A stretch of DNA of 64,000 nucleotides from Iris pallida (Eukaryota; Streptophyta; Magnoliopsida; Asparagales; Iridaceae), in NCBI GenBank assembly GCA_029216955.1, contig JANAVB010023996.1, positions 19,324,841 through 19,388,840 of the forward strand, given 5' to 3'. Positions 47,222 to 57,960 of the stretch are shown here, piece after piece; the stretch's first letter is position 1, and every line of letters starts with the position of its first letter. The notes under the pieces are model-generated. The model searched no databases. It saw only the letters and a program-made list of their open reading frames with translations, and was not told the DNA's origin. Made by a program: the position numbers and the translations under genes.

Positions 47222-49678
47222 ACGGCTTTACGTCCTTGGACTTCATGTCGAATCTTTCAGTTTTAAATGCTCGTTGTTGAAAAAAAAGTGTGCGCTCTCT
47301 CTCAAATGTCCCACGACATGTCCATACAATAAGTCTAAATATTTTCAAAAGCTCGTGCAAGCGTTCAAGCGAACGCATCGATAGGCAATGGCCTTTGTGC
47401 CGAACGGTGTCAACTTGACTTGATAGAAAACATGTGCTAAAGTTAGCAACTCGCGTTCGTGCCCAAATAGTCCTACGTCGACATTAGCTAGCAAGCATAC
47501 AAACTCGGAGTATAGTCCGTACGGATGGCTATGCACATGGCCTTTTGGCTAAGTTGTGCCGCATGTCGTGCACCTAGACTTTATGGTGCAAACAAATCGT
47601 GAGCGATATCAAGTATCACTCGGTCGGGAATGGAGATACACTTAGAGTGTATATCGATAGAAATGCTATCAGACTAACGCTTAGGTGTGCAAAGAAGATT
47701 GAATTGGATTTTGAGGAATAGTTTAAAATGACTTAGTACGTCGACACGACGTGAGCGATTACGTTAGGGATTCGTCGAACAAATCTGAAAGATGTCTTTG
47801 CGAATAAGGCGAATGTGATTGTGGATTAAATCGGATGGCTCAAATCCTAAGTGGTGTATGGTCTGTCTTGGAAGTCATTCGAGCAAAATCGAGGACTAAG
47901 TATAATGGCGAGTATGTCGGCAAGGCGACGCGATCGTGTATAGCCTTAGAACGTGTCACACTTAGTTGGTCATGACTTCGAATGTCCCGAACGGGATGTC
48001 ATTCAGACAATTTGTGAATGGACAACGCGAGTTAGAAAACAATTCGGAACGATGAAATAAGTGAATGTCTTGATCGAGGAAATCTAGTAAATCACACGTA
48101 CGATTTCGGATTGAGTCAAATGAAATGTGAGAGTTTTGGACAACGATCTTAAAACTAGATTGAGGAATAGCGATCGAACTTGATCTTGAAGGAGATTGTG
48201 GAATATCTAACTCAGACAACAGCATCAGTGCACGACTCGGAGTTTGTTGCAAAAGGAAGATTGTCAGGTTACGTACATCATCGATGGTATTGAGGCATGT
48301 CAAAGACCGATGTACGATAACTCGGGGGTACTCTGATTCGAGGAATGATGATCATGTAAGATATCATTGTTCCGATGGATGCTATACTCGAGATATTGAA
48401 ATATGTCGATAAAAAGATAGACTTGGCTCGAGGATTTTCTAATTGATCGAATGTCAAACGGACTGTCAAACTGGGATCTTGGCTTGGATGAAAAATAAAA
48501 TATTTGGATTTGCTTCATCGAAGACCACAATATTGATGTTCTTGTATACGAGCGCAACTACAGCCTCACACATGCGTCACGTCGGATTAGGGCGATCACT
48601 CCGCGTGAGTGCTGGTATGGTGATTCATACAGCGGGGGTGATCAAACTTACATGGTGTGGCAATTTGTATGCTTCGACTTGTAGTTTGACGCGAAGGTGG
48701 ACTAGAGAATGACTCAGTGTGCTTGACGATTGAACTTGAGGATTGAGTAGGTCCAATCTGCGTATCGAGAATGAATTAGTCTAGACTCAAGCAAGAGTTA
48801 CGCCGCAATGAGAATGATTATTCCGCGAAAGAATTGCATGGTGATTCATGAACCACCGTAGATAATCGGACTCATGTGAGATTGGGACGCAACATATTGT
48901 GAAGCTAGATGACCTCATGATTGAATAAATGAATTGGTTATAATTGGTGATTTAAAATGGATTGAATATACGCAACACGTGCCTTGATGCGAATTAGGTG
49001 ATCGTGCTCGATGTTTAGAAATCTGAGTGACGCGAGCTTGGGTAGAAAATCCTGTATTATCGACTTTGGTTTGACCCTAGGATTAGGGTCAGTGTTGGCA
49101 TTATTGTTGGGGAACTATGATTCCAATCCTGACATTGACTTAGCCTCGAGAAATGGCCTAGCGGTTAGGTGAGACTCCCCCGTTTCAAGTGTTAGCAATT
49201 AGAAAAAATGATCTTGCAGATTGGTATGGATGGATTGAATGATTCAAGAATAGGAAAACCCAGCTCAGAGACTCGGCTGACACGTATATATGTCAGGGAC
49301 GCCTGAGTATGTGCATGATGCGACTCGAGTGAGAATGACAAATTCTCTATCATACGTCTTGGCTGAATGCATGTATTTTGGGGACGCCTGGAATGCGTGC
49401 ACGATCCAACCAAGTGATACGTTGAGTTCAAGCAAGACTTACGGAATAGAAGAGTGTTGAGAATTTAAAATCGAGTTAAAGGAAAAGATTGACAAGTACG
49501 AGCGTGGCTTAGAAATGAAGAAACGAGCAGGCGGAGTGTGTACGATAAATTATGGCATACCCCACACGACTGTTATAGTTCCGTGTATAGGCACGATTAA
49601 GTCTTGGCCATAGAAATGATAGGATGGCTTGCCTTCAGGAAAGTCTCGAGGACGAGACTTGTTCTGAGTGGTGCATGT
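47222..49678 (+). other. Internal domain with no recognisable proteins
   Basis: Frames are short (the longest plus-strand frame is 89 codons) and no gag, protease, RT or integrase motif is visible on either strand. Before the 3' LTR, TCTCGAGGACGAGACTTGTT resembles the tail of Tekay/Del-type elements, followed by a weak purine tract. It behaves like a non-autonomous element. Confidence 0.5.
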
Positions 49679-50591
49679 TGTAGTGTCCCATCCCGCAAAG
49701 TCAATCATAGGAATCGAAACACCGACGGCGTTCGGAATTAGCCTTGCAACGGCTGCTCGAAGGCTCGCTCGGTCGAGACGACTCCTCGCTCAGGTGGGGT
49801 AGTTTTGGTGAACTCGCTTCATCTTAGCCAACACTTAATAACTCGCATGTTTTAAACTTGTACAAGTTAGGCTTGATAATAAAAGAGACGCATCCACATA
49901 GCTAAGGGAATAATTCCGACGGGTCGAAATGTATTAGAACATGGAAAATGGTCCCATGGTCTGCTTAGAAGTCGTCTCAGTATACTTTCAAAATAACACT
50001 CAATCCTTCGTCCCGTGGCTTGGGAGAAGGAAGTTGGCCTAAGTTGCTAAGTTGTCACGACGCTCGAGTTAGCCTAAGTCATAGGCGTCGTCCGCGTGAA
50101 TGCTTGATAAAGCATGCACGGTCCCTTCGTTTGTCCCGACAATCGAATTAGCCTAAGTCATAGGCGTCTCCCTTACTAATGCTTGATAAAGCATGTACGG
50201 TCCCGTCGTCCAAGGCTTGGCATAGCCTTCACATTTTCCGTGGGTTAAGTCATATTGCACGGCTTGTGGCTTAAGTCTTGGCACCCAAGAGTTTGGTTGT
50301 TTAAGTCGACCCCGTGCATAGCACGTTCCTTCGATACGAAGCTCTGCGTAGCCTTTGCTCGTCGAGTCGTTACCCGAATAAGTTAGACAAAAGTTGTCCT
50401 CTATCGAAGCCATTTCTAGTACTGTCCCGCTCTATCTGCGGTTGTCAAGTCACACAGTCCCTCGAGAACAAGGCTCGTCGTACAAAGTATATGACTTAAG
50501 CAATAGCGTCGCCTAGAGAACCAGGTCTGTCTAAGGCACGAGCCACGGTCGGTTTAGTAAAGAGTATTCCACGGACAAAGGAAGCCCACGC
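49679..50591 (+). repeat. 3' LTR, first 913 bp
   Basis: Matches 44609-45519, with scattered substitutions. It stops exactly at CCCACGC, where the 5' copy continues GACTGGTTG and this copy switches to the Tat LTR terminus TGTTTTCC. Confidence 0.88.
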
Positions 50592-51683
50592 TGTTTTCCA
50601 TAAATAAATTCACTTTATTTATTTTGTATCTGAGAAAATTACAACTGTAGGAATCTAATCTAGAAGACGATTACTTTATCCCTTGGACGATGCGATGAAG
50701 AATACTCGAACTTTGAAGAACTTGGACAGCAACTGGGCAATTTCTCTGTTCTCTCTGAAATTGTCTGTAGTGTCCGATGAAGATGAAGAAACTTTTTTAT
50801 AGAGTTCAGGATAACTGTCCTTAAGCATACGCTCAGTAGTTACTTGACGTGTGCATAACTGCAGGGACGCGTGACAAATTCTGATGGAGACACATTAGCG
50901 TGCGGTTGAAAGTAGTGGAGCATGTTCAGGAGAGATTGATGGCCTGGATGCCACGTTGCATAACTTTTAGAGAAGTGGATAACTGGTACAGGACACGTGA
51001 GAACGTGTGTTGACTGTAATCCTGGATATGGTTGCTGTAATACGCTGCCTCGTTGAAGGAGAGTTATACGCTGACTTGGATGATGTAAACAAAATAAAGC
51101 TGATACGCTTACTGGAGAAGAAAGGAGTCGTACGCTCACTTGATGAGGAAGGAGTCGTATAGACTTCATACGCTCACTTGATGAGGAAGGAGTCGTATAG
51201 ACTTCATACGCTCACTGAAGAAGGAAGGAGTCGTATAGACTTCATACGCTCAATGAAGAAGGAAGGAGTCGTATAGACTTCATACGCTCACTGAAGAAAT
51301 AGCCACGTGGCCATCATCAATCTTCTCTGATAAGCCATATCTTCAAATAACTGTCAAAAGATTTTCTCGAGCGTCGTGACTGCAGATATGACGGCTGACA
51401 GACTGTCAAAACTGACAGTAATGATGGCTTTGCATTAATGATCTGCTGAGCTGTCCTCGTAAAAGACAAAAATGGCTCTTTGAAAACCTATATGACGGCT
51501 AGTCTCCATTGGACAGCTGTCTTTGCACAAAAGACGACGTGTCAGATTCATCCTTCATTTAATATATGCTGTGCTGCCACTTTAAGAAGAATAATAAAAT
51601 ATCCATTAAGGACATTTGATAAGCGTATGGCCTTGAGCGTAAGGATTAAAATGACAGCGTGTCATAATTTTCCACATCCTACA
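50592..51683 (-). repeat. 3' LTR of the Tat element (1092 bp)
   Basis: Read on the minus strand it begins TGTAGGATGTGGAAAATT directly after the PPT and ends TTTATTTATGGAAAACA. The TATA box CTATAAAAAAG is near 50802-50792. It holds at least nine TACGCT hexamers between 50828 and 51290 and a 38-bp tandem array. Confidence 0.9.
51131..51297. repeat. 38-bp tandem array in the Tat LTR (U3)
   Basis: Four units plus a partial one begin TACGCTCACTTGATGAGG or TACGCTCACTGAAGAAGG and share GGAGTCGTATAGACTTCA. Every unit begins with TACGCT. Confidence 0.9.
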
Positions 51684-51698
51684 AGACCCCCTTCAAAG
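51684..51698 (-). other. Polypurine tract of the Tat element
   Basis: The complement CTTTGAAGGGGGTCT directly precedes the LTR start TGTAGG, the expected place for plus-strand priming. Confidence 0.7.
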
Positions 51699-51887
51699 TT
51701 TTCGAACTTTATGAGTTTCAAAAGTTCGAAATTACTTTGAATAAAAAAAGTGGGAATGAGTCTTGACACGCTGGCATTAAATCTGTTTATGCAAAAATGA
51801 ATTTATTAAATGTCATGATGACTCTTCATTTTTCGAGACTGATTGAATCTGATTTATGGAGGAATATGAACCGCCAGCAAGCTTTGT

Positions 51888-51895
51888 TATATAAA
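51888..51895 (+). promoter_or_regulatory. TATA box of antisense gene 1
   Basis: TATATAAA, 49 bp upstream of the ATG at 51937, on the strand opposite to gag-pol. Confidence 0.6.
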
Positions 51896-51936
51896 CTGAG
51901 AAAATTCAGTTTTTGACATTCATATTTCTTGTAACC

Positions 51937-52185
51937 ATGACTCCAAAGGAAGCGGCTGAAGAAGAAGCACAAAAATTAGGTTTCTGTGCCCATGGTGACC
52001 CCACCTTTGGAGGCAAAGAACCGGAGCCCTTCGTCATCGAGTTCAAAGATTACCCCACGCAGTTAGCCAAGAATTTCTTGGGTTACTTCGGTCTGGACGG
52101 CACCTCTACTTCTGATGGGCGGAGCCTCGCAGAGAAGCGTGAAATGCTCGCTGCTCTGTTGTACCGCATGGGGTCCGAAGCATAG
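51937..52185 (+). CDS. Antisense gene 1 of the Tat element, hypothetical (82 aa)
   Basis: The product starts MTPKEAAEEEAQKLGFCAHG, has a central hydrophobic-aromatic part (FVIEFKDYP, NFLGYFGLDG) and a short helical C-terminus (EKREMLAALLYRMG), and ends at TAG. I recognise no domain. ATG 51937 is preferred because a TATA box lies 49 bp upstream and no ATG comes between; the frame also extends upstream without an ATG. A likely 3' end is TAATGAAATGAATATTC near 52290. It lies between the integrase and the 3' LTR on the opposite strand, where Grande elements of Zea carry an antisense gene of unknown function. Confidence 0.55.
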   Translation: MTPKEAAEEEAQKLGFCAHGDPTFGGKEPEPFVIEFKDYPTQLAKNFLGYFGLDGTSTSDGRSLAEKREMLAALLYRMGSEA

Positions 52186-52604
52186 AAGAGTTAGGCGTCA
52201 AACTTAGCCGCTCGGAAAAATAGAGCGTGACTTTGTTGCACCCCTTTCTTTCCCTCTTTTTTTTGTTTTGTAAGGCCATCAGTGCCTTTAATGAAATGAA
52301 TATTCAAGAATTCTCTATTTAGTATAATTTTGTGTTGAAAACTAACATGCACCAATGAATAACTGTAGATTATGCTGTAGGTTACGCTGTCTTCCAATGT
52401 TTGTAAGTTACGCTGGATAGCGTACATCAATGAATAGCATGCACCAATAAATAGCTGTAGGTTACGCTATCTTCCAATGTTGTGGAAAGCACTCTTTGAA
52501 TATTTCCAAGGCTATGCTGGTTTCCAAAGTACACGTGGCACTCATTGCATATTTTATGAGTGTTATTTGTGGATCCTTCCTAAGAATAGGCTTGCGCTCC
52601 ATAC
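52186..52604. other. Intergenic spacer between antisense genes 1 and 2
   Basis: Holds a T-rich 3' region and then a cluster of TTACGCT, GCGTAC and related motifs (52385-52470) in two near-duplicate stretches (TGTAGGTTACGCTGTCTTCC and TGTAGGTTACGCTATCTTCC). This is the presumed promoter region of antisense gene 2. Confidence 0.5.
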
Positions 52605-52614
52605 TTTAAAATAG
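52605..52614 (+). promoter_or_regulatory. Weak TATA-like box of antisense gene 2
   Basis: TTTAAAATAG lies 66 bp upstream of the ATG at 52671, followed by a pyrimidine-rich leader. Confidence 0.35.
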
Positions 52615-52670
52615 ACAAAAGAGTTTCACAGAACTCATCCCCATCTTCTTTTTTTCTTCTTTCTCTGAAA

Positions 52671-53283
52671 ATGAACGTGAGATTTCACTCTCGAATCGGA
52701 AAGCAAAAGCTTCTAAATGTTCGAATTCTGAGCAATATGTCAGACATCAGTTTGCCAATTCTTTGCGTCAAACTTGAAGGTAAGTCCGGCATAATACATG
52801 TACTATTTTTGCTGTTGAAAATAAGCTTTCTGTCTCTGAGCGTGCTTGACCAACCAGTACGTTTCATATGACATTTCTGTTGATTTAATTCTCTTCTTTA
52901 TGCTGTTTTCCGCAGAAACTTGGCTAAAGATTTTCTTCAGAACTGGCATTGGTGATGTGGATGCTGTGGAGAATGTTCTTCTGACACCAACATCAGGGAG
53001 CTCATACGCTTTTGACGCGTACATCAGACAACTCAGAACTCTTCGTGGGATAGAAGGGTCTTCCTCAGATGGTAGGAAGAGCCTTTATACACGAGAGTTG
53101 GATGGTGGAGTCAACTCTACTACCGAGAAATCGGGTAGTAGAGTTCCTTTCACGGGAGAACTAAGAATTGTATCCCAAGGTTTGGATACATTCCTGTCTT
53201 CCTTGAGGGGTTACCCCCCACCAATTGTATTGGCAGCACCACGACTTCAGGCTGCCATACTCTGTGGTTCTCCTCTCGTCTGA
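52671..53283 (+). CDS. Antisense gene 2 of the Tat element, spliced, hypothetical (158 aa)
   Basis: Two exons, 52671-52779 and 52916-53283, are separated by a 136-bp intron with GAAG|GTAAGT and TTTTCCGCAG|AAAC borders. The joined length of 477 nt is an exact multiple of three and reads through the junction as KLE|ETWLK. The first exon begins MNVRFHSRIGKQK. The second carries FFRTGIGDVDAVENVLLTP, SYAFDAYIRQLRTL and a Ser/Gly-rich part, ending in SPLV. No known domain is recognised. A TGTAATAGA-type 3' end follows at 53450-53515. The intron is oriented for transcription opposite to gag-pol, so it would not be removed from the genomic RNA during transposition. Confidence 0.6.
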
Positions 53284-53960
53284 GAGAGAAGACCAGAGTT
53301 TGATTCCTGCTGATCTGGTCGTGACTGAGACCCAGACAGTCAGGAATTGCCACCAACAACGAACCTGACGGAGAAGGTCCGACGGAGAAGATCCAGAAGA
53401 AGATAGATCTCTATTCGGTTATCGTTGTGGTGTAGAATAAAATCCAAGATTTGTAATAGATTTCCATTATGATTTATAAGAAAGTCTAAGAAATGTAATA
53501 GACTTTTTATAGTGAAATGGAAATGGCAATTCTTCTATGCTCAATGATTTGTATTTGTGGATGAATTATGGACATGATAGATAATAAATCATCTTTTCTG
53601 TTTTAGAGTATAATATTATCAGAGGTATTATGGACGTGATAATATATAGGAACTCGAAAGAAAATAGATTGATTTCTATGCAGAGGTCAAAACATGACAA
53701 ATGAGTAAGTAGATTCGAAATTGATTCAGAGGTTATGAAACCGTGATCAATAACGAATCCCCACTTGATAAATGATAGAAGATTATGAACGGACGAACCG
53801 TTTAGGAAATGATGAATGGATGAACCATCGAATGAATGTAATAATGAACGGATGAACCGTCAAGTATTAATGAATGTATGAATCGTCGAATGAATGTGAG
53901 AAATGAATGGATGAACTGAATCCCGGGAAAGAATACGTCCCTCGATCTTTGTAACCATAT
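53284..53960. other. 3' region of antisense gene 2 and promoter region of gene 3
   Basis: TTTGTAATAGATTTCC and AATGTAATAGACTTTTTATAG give two candidate 3' ends. Further on, 53765-53925 holds five loose repeats of GAATGAATGGATGAACCG(TC) type. Confidence 0.5.
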
Positions 53961-53972
53961 GCCTATAAATAG
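53961..53972 (+). promoter_or_regulatory. TATA box of antisense gene 3
   Basis: GCCTATAAATAG, 58 bp upstream of the ATG at 54021; identical to the 12 bases at 42911-42922. Confidence 0.65.
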
Positions 53973-54020
53973 AGCATATATTTGAGTAGAAGAATCATAT
54001 ATCATCCTCTTTTATCCACA

Positions 54021-54245
54021 ATGTCTTCTGAAAAGAATACAAAGAAGACTGAAGTCGTCTCTGAAGTTACTGAAGGTGCTAAAGAGCATCTTCCTCCGCA
54101 AAAGAAGGAAATGGGCGAAAGCTCATCTACTCCCAAGCCGCCAAAAGATATCCTCGACTTCCTGGTCGAACCAGGAGAAACCGAAGAAGAAGCAATGAGC
54201 TGGCTGTCTGTCAGTTCTTGGTGCGGTCAGGAAAAGATGTATTAA
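54021..54245 (+). CDS. Antisense gene 3 of the Tat element, hypothetical (74 aa)
   Basis: The product starts MSSEKNTKKTEVVSEVTEG, is very hydrophilic and charged (Lys/Glu/Ser-rich, PPQKKEMGESSSTPKPP), then reads DILDFLVEPGETEEEAMSW and stops at TAA. It looks intrinsically disordered; no domain, signal peptide or membrane segment is visible. ATG 54021 is chosen as the first ATG after the TATA box. A downstream exon is possible because the frame ends soon after the acidic motif. It borders the integrase 3' end, which faces it. Confidence 0.5.
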   Translation: MSSEKNTKKTEVVSEVTEGAKEHLPPQKKEMGESSSTPKPPKDILDFLVEPGETEEEAMSWLSVSSWCGQEKMY

Positions 54246-54580
54246 ATTCTTTTGCTGATTATGTATGTGGCCCTTGTCCCAAGTATGAGAGGGATGACAG
54301 TGATCTTCCATGATGATGTACTTTTTTTTTCTTGAAGAATTTGTCAAAATAAACTATGTTTAAAGAAACTTTGTTTACGATGTATCCTTCCCACTTTACA
54401 TCAATTTTGCCTTTATTCACTGATCTTTAGACTCAGAAATCAAAAAGCTAAATATTTGAGATAGAAAATTCAGAGGTAATATGGACATGATTTTCTATAC
54501 AAGATCTTTATAAAACCACTGGGGATCTAATAAAACGAAATATCAAATTCTCTGGGAAGATGATACATGGTGGAATATCA
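54246..54580. other. Spacer with a degenerate second copy of the integrase C-terminus
   Basis: 54355-54425 (AACTTTGTTTACGATGTATCC, then CATCAATTTTGCCTTTATTC) resembles 54745-54805 (ACTTTGTTCACTACGAATGG, then CATCAAATTTGCCTTTACTC). On the minus strand it reads as a decayed version of the KFDAKWEGPFVVNKVF motif. Confidence 0.4.
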
Positions 54581-54589
54581 ATTTCCTCT

Positions 54590-55800
54590 GGGGATAACGA
54601 TCGAAATAACTTTTGTAAAGAAGGATTTTATATTTGCTGGGGAATGATGAAAATATACATAATATTTCTTTAAGAATTTGCCATTGATAGGCATCATCAT
54701 GACTTTCCCATCCATAGAGGCAAGCTGGTATGCTCCGTTAGAGAAGACTTTGTTCACTACGAATGGGCCTTCCCATTTCGCATCAAATTTGCCTTTACTC
54801 ATATGTGTCATGGTCATAGGACGTATGACAGTAAGGACCAGTTCTCCCTTCTGATATGCTCTGATTTTGACTTTCCGGTTAAAAGCTTTGGAGATTCGGG
54901 CCTGATACAGCTCGATATTTTGTTGAGCTATAATCGTTTTTCATCTAGAGCTTCCACTCTTGAAGTCGAAGACGATCATTGTTTTCTTTTGTCAGTTTAT
55001 TAGAGATTGCAATTCTCAGAGAAGGAATCTGGATCTCAAGGAGAAGAATAGCTTTACACCCATATACTAAGAGAAAGATGTACATCCAGTCGCATTGCGA
55101 ACTGTGGTGCGGTAGGCCCATAAACATCACCAAGCTTCTCGCTCCAGTTGCGTTTATTGGAAGAAACGAACTTTTCAAGAGTTTGATGATTGTTTTATTG
55201 AAAGCTTCTGCCAATCCATTGGCTGCTGGATTATATGCTGTAGAAGCTAATTATTAATCCGATGATCGTCGTAGAATCGAGTAAATTTTTGACTGACGAA
55301 CTGCGGTCCGTTATCATGGATAATACGCCGAGGAACACCAAATCGATAGATAACATGATGTTTGACGAAGTTGATAACACTAGAAGTTTTAACTTCAGAT
55401 AACAGGATTGCTTCAGCCCATTTGGAAAAATAATCGGTTATTACTAAAATAAACCGATGTCCTCTTGATGATAGTGGGTTGATGGGACCAATGACGTCCA
55501 TGCCCCAAGCTTCAAAGGGCCATGATGCGCTGTTGGATGTAAGAACTCAGACGGTTGATGAATAAAGTCTGCATGGATTTGACAGGCTTTACATTTCTGA
55601 GCATATTGAATAGCGTCCGCCACCATCGTGGGCCAATAATAACCCATACGTCGGATACGATCTTGAAGTTTAGGACCTGGTTGATGAGCTCCGCAAACAC
55701 CATCATGTGCTTCATGAATTATCTGTGTGTTTCTTCACCGGCAATGCATCGGAGGAGAACCGTCGTAAGACCGACGATATAATGTTTTCGTCGTATGATT
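54590..55800 (-). pseudogene. Tat integrase
   Basis: Minus-strand pieces in shifting frames show an HHCC zinc module (H and H in the HDGV...H stretch, then CKACQ near 55590). The catalytic core follows with MDVIGPINPLSSRG, ITDYFSKWAEAI and IIHDNGPQF, carrying the first two catalytic Asp. Next come MAEAFNKT and a C-terminal KFDAKWEGPFVV / NGAYQL / PINGKFLKKYY motif, typical of Tat and Athila integrases. The enzyme would insert cDNA into chromosomes. At least three frame changes interrupt it. Confidence 0.82.
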
Positions 55801-56029
55801 ATAATAGAATCTGAGAGATCGACGTCGAATAGATGCTGCTTCACTCAGATTATCAGGAAGTATATCATACAAAACAAATCTATAAACGGGCGTCTCCAGT
55901 CTTCAATTATGGCTTCTGTTTCATTAGAAAAGACATATTCCATAGTAGAATCAGAGGAAGACGAGGGCATTTTGTCAAACTTTGATCCAGTATCAAGGTT
56001 GAAAGAATCTTTGTCTAGTTTGTGAGGGA

Positions 56030-56515
56030 AAGCCAAAGCCAAATTATTCTCAACACAGAATAGTTCTCGGTTATAAACCACTATTACTTGCTGACGTCTG
56101 ATTGGTATAGCTAATACGGCAGCAAGATTAGCTAAAGCATCAGCTTCTGCATTATAGGCTCATCGAACATGTTCAATAAAGGTCTTCAAAAGATGAGGCT
56201 ATAGAGAGTGCTGCTCGATGATAAGGTATCAAATCCTGATGACGAACTTCATACGTTCCTCTGATCTGATTGACAATAAGCTTGGAGTCTCCATAAACTT
56301 CCAAATATTGAATATCTAGATGTTTAGCAAGTTGAAGACCAATAAGTAATGCATTGTATTCGGCTACATTGTTTGAACATGATTGATCTAGAGAATAAGC
56401 CCTCTGAATAGTTAGTCCTTCTGGGGATACAAGAACAATCCCAACTCCAGCGACAATATTGCCGTTAGGACCTATTCTAGATGCTCCATCAAAGAATAGA
56501 CGCCAGGTAGGAACT
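56030..56515 (-). pseudogene. Second (archaeal-type) RNase H domain
   Basis: The minus strand reads LFFDGASRIGPNGN, AGVGIVLVSPEG, NNVAEYNALLIGL and YGDSKLIVNQI, covering the D, E and D catalytic positions of an archaeal-type RNase H. An additional RNase H between the normal one and integrase is characteristic of Tat elements. The frame is broken near 56200. Confidence 0.8.
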
Positions 56516-56559
56516 TCTTCGAAATCAGATTTGAATCCAAGACTTCATCTAGAATCTCA

Positions 56560-57960
56560 TCATATAATTTAGAATCTTCTGGAATTGCATGAGCAGCCGA
56601 AAATCAGCAAGAGCCTGTCCTTTAACCGACTTCTGAGGATATAGTGCATATCGTATTGAGCTAACAAGATTCCCCAATTAGCTAGTCTGGAGTTGAGAAT
56701 ACCAGGTTTCTCATCATAATCCTGATGGGATTCACTCTGGAAATAATATGAATCGTTTGACCGATAATATAATGTCGCGTTTTCTGACAGCAAACATTAA
56801 TGCTAAGCATTCTTTCCGATTGGAGAATAACGCGGTTCAACACCCATTGTGCGACTGAGATAATAAGCCTGTTCATGGCCATCTTTTTTTCTGGGCAAGT
56901 AATGTACCAAGAGAATGATCCATGGCTCGAACATATAGAAGAAATGGTATCCTCGAGACGGAGGTACCAAAATTGGAGGGTTCATGAGATACTGTTTAAT
57001 CGTCAAATGCTTTTTGACATTCTTCGTTCCAGACGAAAGATACACCTTTCTTCAGAAGTTTGTTGAATGGTCTGCAGCATCCTGATAAGTTGGAAATGAA
57101 TCTCCTGATATAAGCATTCTTCCTTGAAATCCTCGTAGCTCTTTTAAGGTACGTGGAGGACGCTCTCTTGAATGGCTTTGATCTTCTCGGATCCACGTGT
57201 ACCTTTAGCGGTAATGACGAAGCCAAGAAATTTACCACTAGAGATGCCCAGGAAGGACTTAGTAGGGTTCATTTTAAGTTGATGCTGACGCATTAAATCA
57301 AAGATAGTCTTCAAATCTTGGATATGATCCTCCTTCGTCGACTTTTGACTGCAATATCATCAACATAGCATCGACTATTTTTCGGAGATTTCGTGGAATA
57401 TAGTGCTCATTGCTCGCTGATATGTTTGCTCCTGCATCTTGAGACCAAACGGCATCACTGTTACAGTATGTACCGATCGGCATTCTGAAGGAAGTGTGTT
57501 TTTTCATCATCTGGAAACATTTTGATCTGGTTATATCCCGAATACCCATCCATAAATGACATTCGTTCGAAACCACATGTATTGTCGATCATGACATCAG
57601 TAATTGGAAGAGAAAACTCGTCTTTAGGACAAGCCGCATTGAGATCGCGAAAGTCTATACAGACTCGGATCTTGCCAGTCTTTTTAAGGACATGAACGAT
57701 GTTAGCCACCCATTCAGGATGTTGTTCCTCTCGAATAAATCCAAAAGCCATAAGCTTGTTGACTTCAGCTTCAATTGCATCCAGATGTCTGGACGAAATC
57801 GTCGCTGTTGTTGTTTGACCGATTTAGCATTTGGCATGATATTGAGTTTGTGTATTGCAATCTTCGGATCTAGTCCTGGCATATCTTCGTAACTCAGGCA
57901 AAGACATCGATAAATCACGAATAAGCTTGATCATGTCTTGCTTATCTGTTTAAGACTTTC
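56560..57960 (-). pseudogene. Tat reverse transcriptase and RNase H
   Basis: RT shows VCIDFRDLNAACPKDEFSLP and MSFMDGYSGYNQIKMF, and the catalytic YVDD is encoded at 57367-57356 on the minus strand. The connection and RNase H follow (KYLMNPPILVPPSRG, a degraded YYLSR stretch). ACPKDxFPLP plus FMDGYSGYNQI is the Tat/Athila RT signature. Motifs are well preserved but lie in several frames, so the break-up is by small indels. Confidence 0.85.

Larger units (their letters stand above)
44609..50591 (+). mobile_element. Second long-LTR element, noncoding, 3' LTR interrupted
   Basis: A 2598-bp LTR (44609-47206) starts TGTAGTGCCCGTCCCGC and ends GGGGCGTGACA. It is followed by a PBS-like TGATATCAGAGC (47210-47221). 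A second copy of the LTR start is at 49679 and runs to 50591, where the Tat element is inserted. The interior is only about 2.47 kb. The remainder of the 3' LTR should reappear beyond the Tat element, outside the window. Confidence 0.85.

Noticed and set aside
51131..51297. CRISPR-like 38-bp array
   Set aside because: Units are contiguous without unique spacers and lie in an LTR.
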